NCBI GenBank assembly: GCA_030035585.1
Contig: CM057464.1
Coordinates: 30,521,465 to 30,585,464 of the forward strand
Direction of reading: 5' to 3'
Length of the DNA: 64,000 bases
DNA from: Dugong dugon
Lineage: Eukaryota > Chordata > Mammalia > Sirenia > Dugongidae
Shown: in pieces, positions 57,241-64,000 of the stretch
How the letters are laid out: each line of letters begins with the position of its first letter
Position numbering within the stretch: position 1 is the first letter of the stretch
Notes under the pieces: model-generated
Databases searched by the model: none
What the model saw: only the letters and a program-made list of their open reading frames with translations
Told to the model about the DNA's origin: nothing
Translations under genes and position numbers: made by a program

Positions 57241-59066
57241 CCAAGATGCTAGTCACTATTAAAGTACATTGGAAACTGCTAGCAGGCAGGCCAGAAGGTA
57301 GGATATTTTTAAAGAATGAAGAATGATTTGTTTTCTTTTTCCTAGAGAGAGATGCAGAGCACAGATATAAGAACTACTTTTTCCTTAACTTGGTTTTAAA
57401 TAATGCCATGGGATATAAAGGCAATGTTTCTATTTGTGCTATTGTTTGGTAAGGGCAATAATTATTCATCAGTATTATCACACACGCACACACAAAAATG
57501 AGATCCATCGAAAAGGATCTCATTGAAAAGTAACCTGACTGAATCACACAGTTCTCTCTCATCTTGACCTGTTCTGGTGGATGATCCATGGCACAAAGCC
57601 ATGCATTCGAACTCTGAGTATTACTGAGTTGGCAGAAACAATTAAAAATAGCATGAGTCCTTAGCCCACTGGGGAGAGCTAAAAAGATAAGCAAAATTTT
57701 TACTCTAAGCTTCAAGACTCCTTAAACTTCAACATTAGAGACAGCCCTGAAAGGGATCATGCTTTACTCAAAGAAGCCACTTTTTGAATAAAACATGATT
57801 TACTTCTCCTGTCTCCCTAGAGCTGTTTTTCCCCTTCATGTAATTTTTGACCTTGTAAAATTTGGAGAAAGCATTGTGAGCAAGGCTATAGCTTGTTCTG
57901 GAGTAGAAAGAAGTAAAGCATTATGTGGAAGCTGGTTTGAAGCAATGCTCTGTCTGACAGGGCATGTTTAGGATAGAAAGCTGCTGCTTTTCCACAACTT
58001 GTTTCTCAGGTTGATACGTCAAACTGACAAGAAGCCTCTTGAATAATTAGGTAACGACATTAAGACATAAATAAGCCTAATAAAGGGAGATTGAAAAGGA
58101 ATAAAATGAGGACTGAGATGCTTACTTATACTTGGGTCTTCCTCAAAGCGTGTCATTCTCTAGAATGTACAAAATCTAGGTTCTCCCTCATTCCTACAGC
58201 CCAGATGTAGGAGACATTGTCCCTATATAAGCTTACTTTCGGAATTCAGAGGTATACTTTTGCATTATAATTGCATAGCAAGCGTGTGAGGAAGATGGGC
58301 AGAGATTGCCTGGCCCCCAAAGAGCCTATTATGCAGGTTTAAAGGGCTTTGGCTCAGGGCATGAAGTAAGGGAGAAAGGTGCTAGCTTAGTTTTGGTCAT
58401 TTTCCATTCCCTTCAGGATGGTTCTCCCAGTGCCAGTTTTTGAAAAGTTAGAAGTCCCTGAAGCAGATCTCCCTCGAAGTAAAGCCTAGAAAGTAGGTAA
58501 GGTGCAGTGTTCATCCCTTTCTGAATCTCTTTTTTATCTCTGTGTTTCAGCCAGCCAGACACAGGTATTGCTTCATATTGCCCTGATTTCTATATCACCT
58601 ATGCACGTCCTTTCTCCAACTTCCATCCAAATTGCTTCAGGGCATTCTGCAAGCCCCATGTCATGCTAAGATGTAAGTGATTAATATATCCTTGCAGATT
58701 TTCTATTTTTAATCAGTTTTCTTCACTTAATGACTGCCCAAGCAGTAATATTATAAAATCTGGGGAAAAGTGAAGTAAAGGACATCAAATGGGGTTGTTC
58801 TAGGGATATCGTTGAACCCAGGACCCTTCACAATACCACTGGTACTTCTTATTTTTATTTATCTTTATCTCCTTTACATCCTTATAAGCAGATAATGAAT
58901 CACATATGTTCATTTTAAAGAAAAAAAAAAAGGCTCTGCCTTAAGTAGCATTTTTCCCTACAGGAAAGGTTTGATCTCACAGATGGCATTTAAATAGATG
59001 ATACATGGGTAATTCGTGGACAGCACTATAATTAATTTCAAATCCTATATATTACAGGTTCCTAGG
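57241..59066. other. Unique DNA with exact 44-bp repeat (copy 2 at 58087-58130)
   Basis: No repeat family or credible exon is recognised. A short CA-type run lies near 57480. The 44-bp repeat is described separately. Confidence 0.5.
58087..58130. repeat. Exact 44-bp direct repeat, copy 2
   Basis: Identical to 56454-56497 over 44 bases, 1633 bases downstream in the same orientation. The flanks diverge immediately on both sides. Confidence 0.9.
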
Positions 59067-59270
59067 TGTTACAACCAGTTGAACGCTCAACTACTAGCTG
59101 AAACGTTGGTGGTTCGAACTCACCTAGAAGCACCTTGGAAGACAGTCCTGGCAATCCGCTTCTAAAAGGTCATAGCCTTGAAAACCCTGTGGAGCAGTTC
59201 TACTCTGCACACATGGGTTGCCATGAGTCAGAATCAATTTGACAGCCGCAAACAAAAACAACAAACAACA
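59067..59270 (+). mobile_element. AfroSINE inserted beside a MIR
   Basis: Head TAGGTGTTACAACCAGTTGA, B-box GGTTCGAACTC (about 59112), tail TGCCATGAGTCAGAATCAAT followed by an AAC-rich end. It is complete. Confidence 0.9.
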
Positions 59271-59275
59271 TATAC

Positions 59276-59390
59276 AATAGAGAAGAAAATTGAGTCCCAG
59301 GGAGGTAAGACCCAAGATCACAGCCAAGCAGAAGAACTGAACCTAAGCCTCAAATCTTCTGACAGGTGGATGTTCTTCCCATCAGACCTT
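59276..59390 (-). mobile_element. MIR-like fragment
   Basis: The plus strand reads GAAAATTGAGTCCCAGGGAG, then AAGATCACAGCCAAGCAGAA, the reverse complement of the MIR core. Diverged. Confidence 0.6.
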
Positions 59391-59424
59391 ACTTCTGTAA
59401 ATGCTGGATTTAATTTTATAGGAC

Positions 59425-59515
59425 GCAGAATATCATAGGGATTAAGATTCCTCAGTTGGGAAAATCAGGGTTGGAAATCCAGGTCAGCCATTGGACAAAT
59501 TGCTTAATCTTTAGA
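59425..59515 (+). mobile_element. MIR fragment
   Basis: ATCATAGGGATTAAGATTCC then GGACAAATTGCTTAATCTTT are in MIR order. Short and diverged. Confidence 0.5.
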
Positions 59516-59571
59516 GTCTTGCTACTTAAGGTTCAGAGACCAGCAATGTCAGCCTCACCTGGGAGCTTGTT

Positions 59572-60106
59572 GTACCACCATTACTGGTTGCCAGCTTGAT
59601 TCTGACTAATGAAGACCCCTGGGTGGTTTTTAGTGTTGTTGTCAGGTGCTGTCAAGTCGGTTCCAACTGATAGCGACCCTATGCACAAGAGAACGAAACA
59701 CTGCCTGGTCCTGGGCCGTCCTCACAATCATTGCTGTGCTTTTGAGCCCATTGCTGCAGCCACTGTGTCCATTCATCTCGCTGAGGGTCTTTCGCTTTTT
59801 CACTGACCCTCTACTTTACCAAGCATGATGTCCTTCTCCAGGGCCTGATCCCTCCTGACAACATGTCCGAAGTATGTGAGATGTAGTCTTGCCATCTTTG
59901 CTTCTAATGAGCATTCTGGTTGTACTTCTTCCAAGACCCCTGGGTGGTACAAACAGTTAACACACTCTGTTGCTAACAGAAAGGTTGGAGGCTTGAGTCC
60001 ACCCAGAGACACCTTGGAAGAAAGGCCCGGCAATCTACTTATGAAAACTCAGTCATTAAAAACCCTATAGAACAGTTCTACTTTGACACACATTGGGTTG
60101 CCATGA
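59572..60106 (-). mobile_element. AfroSINE with 5' inversion, split by an RTE insertion
   Basis: The element lies on the minus strand. Its tail (59572-59611, plus strand ACTGGTTGCCAGCTTGATTC) is in minus orientation. The rest (59612-59627 and 59949-60106) is in plus orientation: head GACCCCTGGGTGGTACAAAC and body ending GGGTTGCCATGAG. The plus-oriented part stops exactly where the inverted tail takes over in the SINE sequence. This is the arrangement expected from twin priming. An RTE copy (59628-59932) then split the head. Confidence 0.7.
59628..59932 (-). mobile_element. RTE LINE 3' fragment, 5'-truncated
   Basis: A 305-bp 3' end of the RTE LINE (TTGTTGTCAGGTGCTGTCAA onward on the plus strand). 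A perfect 16-bp duplication, AAGACCCCTGGGTGGT, flanks it (59612-59627 and 59933-59948). It lies inside an AfroSINE. Confidence 0.93.
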
Positions 60107-60227
60107 GAGCTTGTTAAAATATAGAATCTCAAATCCCACCACAAACCAAGAGAACTGGAAACCTCATTTTAGCAAGGCCCCCTTGTGATCAGCATGCACA
60201 TTAATGTTTGAGAAACAATACTTACAA

Positions 60228-60400
60228 AGAGTCATTCTCAGTCTTGGGTGTTCACTAGAATCACCTGAGAAGCATTAAAAACTGCTATAGCCTGGGCCCT
60301 AACCACGGTGCTTCTTTTTAATGAGGCTTGGGTATCAGCTACAACTCATTTTAAGGGGTTATCACATGATTTTAATAATATAAATAGTATGGCATTACCA
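60228..60400. mobile_element. MER5A-like fragment
   Basis: TCACTAGAATCACCTGAGAA, then TATAGCCTGGGCCCTAACCA, then GAGGCTTGGGTATCAGCTAC follow a MER5A-like order in the opposite orientation to the preceding copy. It is diverged. Confidence 0.5.
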
Positions 60401-60744
60401 GTGTGCACAAGCTGAATATCAGCCCTCCCCTCCCATGAAGTTCCTTTAAAGATTTCATAGGACATTGTTTATAAAGCACTTTGCACAATACCCAGCATAG
60501 ACTACATAGTCTAAAAATGTTTTTTTTTTCTCCTCATCTTCCTCTTTGCCTTTTTGTTTCTCCTTTAGAATGTAATACATAACATTTTATTCATTTTTCT
60601 TTTTTCTCCTCTCCTTCTTCTTTGTTTTTTTTTCTCTTCCTTTTCCTCTGTCTCCTCTTTTATAATGCAATTCATAAGTTAAAATGTTTTCCATTTTGCA
60701 AATGTAATTTGTTTTGCTATTTATTCAATGATTTTTTTGAAGTT
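60401..60744. repeat. Unique DNA with pyrimidine-rich tract (60515-60655)
   Basis: TTTTTTTTCTCCTCATC and TTCTCCTCTCCTTCTTC-type runs make the middle low-complexity. Nothing else is recognised. Confidence 0.6.
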
Positions 60745-60835
60745 TTTAAATAAATACAATTTAATGAGTTCATAGGATATGCCTCTCACTGTTCTGTGCA
60801 CTGGTGATACAATAATGAACCCTCAAACCATAAGC
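60745..60835 (-). mobile_element. L2 LINE fragment
   Basis: ATGCCTCTCACTGTTCTGTG followed by CTGGTGATACAATAATGAAC resembles the reverse complement of the L2 3' region. The assignment is weak. Confidence 0.45.
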
Positions 60836-60964
60836 TCTATTAAGTCAGGAACTATATTTGTTTCTATCACCATTATACATGCAATACTTAGTTCAGTGCA
60901 TGCTTTACTGTAGACTGTAAAATAAACGAAAACTGAAATCCATATCCTAAAAACATAAGCTTAT

Positions 60965-61142
60965 TTTTAACAACTCTGAGCCCCTTAGGCTGGAAGGCCC
61001 TCAAAATACACAGTGATTGCAACAATGAACTGGTGCATACCAACAATTGTGAAGATGGCACAGGACCAGGCAACATTTCTTTCTGTTGTAATGGTGTCAT
61101 CATGAGTAGAAATCAATTCCATGACAACTAACAACAACAAGA
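60965..61142 (+). mobile_element. RTE LINE 3' fragment
   Basis: CAGTGATTGCAACAATGAAC, GTGAAGATGGCACAGGACCA, and GGTGTCATCATGAGTAGAAA followed by an AACAACAAC tail match the plus-strand RTE 3' end. 5'-truncated and diverged. Confidence 0.75.
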
Positions 61143-63172
61143 CAACTATTTGGAGAGGGGACAAAAACAGAAACAAAATCTTTTCCTTTTAATGTCTAGA
61201 ATAAAGGAGCAGTTAAATTATTTATTTTTAGCTCTACTTCTTAAATTTTGACAAATCTATTACTTCCCCTGGAAACTGATGATAATGAAATCGTCTCTCA
61301 TTGCACAATTATTATAATAAATAGTATTCAAGCATTTATGTAAGAATAAGAACAACTGGAGACCAGGCAGTTTATGCTCAACACCAATGACCATGACAGC
61401 CACTGTGCCTGAGCCAGCCAGACCCTCCTATACCTGCCCCTGTGTCTGGGAGGAGCAGAACATTGAAAGATAACCTGCAGGACATCTTCAGGCCTATTAT
61501 GATCAAGGATTCATATTTTAATATCCCCATGCTTACGTCTGACTGGAACATGATTATTCATTGTTTCTAATCACCCCATTGCTGGATCTGCTCGTAAATA
61601 TACATGATAAGAACATTTTCAAAAGATCTGTCACAGGATTGTCTCCATTTTTTGTGCTTTTGCATGTAAAAGCCCCCAAAAGAATTGTCAGCAACTCAAA
61701 ATAATGATTATGTAAATGAAAAGAAAAGAAAAAAATCCCACTTTTAAACCAAAGAAAGGCAAAGCTATTTAGAGCAAAGACCCCTCCTCTACCCACCAGG
61801 AGAATTTCAGCCCTCCTTCCTCCCCCAGGCTCCATTCTCTTCTATATTCTCAGGGACATTCTTTCCAGAGCGCCCCTACTGCACCCTTCCTGGAGTTACA
61901 GGCCAGTTTCTAACCTTTGCATTCACCCTTTATCTTAAAACTGAAACCGTCCTGGGTTTTCTGGCACTTGTGTCAGACCACTGAAAGTTTGTTTCATCTT
62001 TTGTGGTCAATATAAATTCTGGTGGAAAAAAAAAAAAAAAAAAACCCTCCAGACATTGCAATAAACACACATATACACAGAGGAAGGAAAAAAAAAAAAT
62101 GTCTGTCTCCATTGAGCTTAACAATCAGCAGGACCCAAATTACCTCTTATTAACATTTATTTTACAAAAGAGGCAGGGTATAATTTGGTGATAGATTCAG
62201 ATTTGGAGAGGAGCTATAATCAGCCTCCTGAAGTGCCCTGCCTCAAGTACATGGCTGCTATTTTTTGTAATTATATTTCTCTGTCCACCCCCACCCCAAC
62301 CCTCTCCCCAATCTGTAGTCTTTCTCTCCTATCTCTGGTGTCTGCTTTTCTCCCTCCGCCTTACATCCTCTTCTCTCTGTCCTCACCAGCCCCCCTTCTC
62401 TCCCTTTCTTTCTTTAGACCTCTTTGAATAATGCAGCCTCTTTCAACAGCCCAGGCAGGCCCAAAGATTAGGAGGCCTGTTTGTGATGATGGGGGCTGGC
62501 TGAATAGGAGCAGGAGGCCCCACTCCCCTGGAAAACAAGGCTCTGGGAACCAGTCCAACTGTGAAGAGCATGTGCTGGGGGGGCCTGAATAGGCAAGCAG
62601 CAGGCTGGCCCATATGTCAGCCTGGGCCACAAAGACGCCTCTGCATATCTACCGTGACAAACAGGATTACAGAAGACAATTAATCTGGCACGCTTTATCA
62701 AAATCAAGCACTGACCCCAGACCTCTCCCCTTGGTGTGCAGCAGATGCCACGCTCCAATTCAATAGAACTCGAGTGTTCCCTTTTTCACCGCTGAACAGG
62801 ATCCAAGGCCTGAATACGGCTGGTGCGGTGGACTAATTGCAACTACTGTGCGGTGGTGACAATCCTAATCAAATAGGACGAGTCTACCTTTTCTCCTGCT
62901 TTTAATGGAAAGGCTGACTGTAGCTCCCAGTCTGCGGCAGGAAGAGAAAGAAATGCATCAATTTACTTTGATTCTTCTTGTCTTCTTGTCTGGTGCCTGG
63001 TCATCGCTGGGGCTGGGAGAAAAGGACAGGGATGCAGGTAGTGGCTATTCTGTTACTCACTGCCTGATATTTGGAATTTCAGTTCTAGTGGGAGAAAATC
63101 ATTTATGACCGAAGATTGTGATGTTTTCATAAATTACTTCATCCTTTGGTGGTACTTTACCTGAGACATGGA
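61143..63172. other. Unique DNA; possible conserved non-coding block near 62.1-62.95 kb
   Basis: The longest stretch free of recognised repeats in the second half of the window. It contains an A-run at 62025-62043, a second at 62089-62099, and a C/T-rich part at 62280-62425. About 62630-62890 has balanced composition, little simple sequence, and several homeodomain-type cores (TTAATCT, CTAATTG, CTAATCAAAT). I see no open reading frame with splice sites that I would defend. Confidence 0.35.
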
Positions 63173-63363
63173 GTCCCCGGGGTGCCACAAATGGTTAAGT
63201 TCTAGGGTATTAACTTAAAGGTTAGCAGTTTGAATCCACCCAGAGGTGCCTCAGAAGAAAGCCTTGGTGATCTACTCCCGAATGATCACAGCTATTGAAT
63301 ATCCTGTGGAGCACAGTTCTACTCTGAATTGACTTGATGGCAACTGGTTTGTTGTTTGTTTTT
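63173..63363 (+). mobile_element. AfroSINE
   Basis: Head CCCGGGGTGCCACAAATGGT, B-box GTTTGAATCC (about 63229), tail TTGACTTGATGGCAACTGGT. Complete apart from a deletion of about 15 bases before the tail. Confidence 0.87.
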
Positions 63364-63943
63364 TACCTGAGAGATGATAACGTAACGGATAAGTGCTGGG
63401 GCCTCTGGAATCAAAAAAAATCTCTTACCTTGACTTAATCTAGTCCATCCTGTAACTTAATCCAATTTGTCTAGGTGACTACATCCACAGTGTTTTAAGG
63501 CCCCAATAAGCGGAACATTGATTTGTTTCTGTTGAGAATATTCACAGAACTGCTTTGACTAATTTAGAAATGAGAGCTCTTTGTAGAAAGGAAATGATCT
63601 TATTTTTTTTGAAGTTTTTAAGGTTTGAGAGACCAGTAAGGAAAGGGAGGCCTCTGGGTACATTTCTTTGTAATGGAAAAAAGCTGAGTAAGTATGGAGG
63701 TTAGAAATGAGCAGAGTTGCTACTGAGGCATTTTTTCCTCACTCACAATTCTCTCTTACCCGTAAATTAGCCAGCATATTCTGGGTTTGGAGGAGCAGAA
63801 GGCATGATAATTCCTGTGTCAGCTTGTTCAACCTTGGTGACCCTTTGGTTGGTCATCTGAGTAATTTCTCAGGTAGAATTCCAGAAATCTTTCTCTACAG
63901 TTAAGTAAGAAGCTGTTACATGAAGTAATGCTGCGTTTGTTAA
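63364..63943. other. Unique DNA
   Basis: Nothing recognised between the AfroSINE and the MER5A-like end of the window. Confidence 0.45.
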
Positions 63944-64000
63944 AGTGTGGTGTCAGGCCGCCTGCGTCATGATCACCTAGAGAGCTCATTAAAAATACAG
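63944..64000 (+). mobile_element. MER5A-like fragment, cut by window end
   Basis: AAAGTGTGGTGTCAGGCCGC followed by ATGATCACCTAGAGAGCTCA fits the start of a MER5A-like element. The window ends inside it. Confidence 0.55.

Larger units (their letters stand above)
59516..60218. mobile_element. MER5A-like DNA transposon, split
   Basis: Left piece about 59516-59571 (CAGCCTCACCTGGGAGCTTG) and right piece about 60107-60218 (GAGCTTGTTAAAATATAGAA, then GATCAGCATGCACATTAATG). Both fit a hAT-type MER5A element. An AfroSINE separates them, with GAGCTTGTT duplicated on both sides (59563-59571 and 60107-60115). Confidence 0.7.

Noticed and set aside
62185-62427. Possible small secreted protein (Leu/Ser/Pro-rich, 80 codons)
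   Set aside because: It overlaps a CT-rich stretch and shows no start context, splice sites or domain.
62905-63108. Frame with a signal-peptide-like stretch (FTLILLVFLSGAWSSLGLG)
   Set aside because: A hydrophobic stretch of this kind is easily produced by chance. The frame is 67 codons, has no second exon that I can identify and no recognised domain. It is worth a lookup but not a call.
1-64000. CRISPR arrays, operons, ribosome-binding sites, bacterial insertion sequences
   Set aside because: The window is plainly vertebrate repeat-rich DNA. No spaced short direct repeats or bacterial-type genes occur.

Overview
The window looks like repeat-dense mammalian nuclear DNA from a paenungulate afrotherian, most likely an elephant. 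Three things point that way. First, there are at least eight tRNA-derived SINEs of the AfroSINE type whose tail matches the 3' end of an RTE (BovB-like) LINE. Second, there are several copies of that RTE LINE, including a nearly full-length one. Third, there are four near-complete L1 elements of two related subfamilies, alongside mammal-wide L2, MIR, MER5A-like, ERVL and MaLR-like repeats. The species call is an inference from remembered repeat families. I see no supportable host protein-coding exon, no intact ORF of any transposon and no functional RNA gene.

Layout: 1-866, 5' end of a minus-strand RTE LINE. 1993-10725, minus-strand full-length L1 (L1-A) carrying a solo LTR at 3440-3932. 10742-15040, mostly unique DNA with one AfroSINE and L2 pieces. 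15040-26480, an old L1M/HAL1-like element opened by a plus-strand L1 (L1-B, 15564-22769) and by a truncated ERVL provirus (23241-25920). 26485-27111, a possible DNA transposon. 27385-27952, a short 5'-truncated L1 (L1-E) with perfect target-site duplications. 28831-32536, a near full-length minus-strand RTE LINE with a second solo LTR (29082-29601). 33461-35474, a composite tRNA-Gly/RTE SINE, a MIR and three AfroSINEs. 35520-44900, L1M 3' end opened by a 5'-truncated RTE copy, itself opened by a full-length L1 (L1-C, 36107-43770). 46742-54802, minus-strand full-length L1 (L1-D). 54817-64000, unique DNA with AfroSINEs, MIR, L2, MER5A-like pieces, a non-autonomous RTE copy holding a 205-bp palindrome, a twin-primed AfroSINE hit by an RTE insertion, and a possible conserved non-coding block near 62.1-62.95 kb.

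The sequences do not form a gene pathway. They record nested retrotransposition: RTE enzymes probably mobilised the AfroSINEs and the non-autonomous RTE copies, L1 enzymes mobilised L1-A to L1-E, and the LTR elements left solo LTRs. Relative ages can be read from the nesting and the quality of the target-site duplications. I found no convincing new biological system. The points most worth checking are the L1 lineages with exchanged ends, the repeated units in their UTRs, the composite SINE, the palindromic element, the twin-primed SINE and an exact 44-bp direct repeat.
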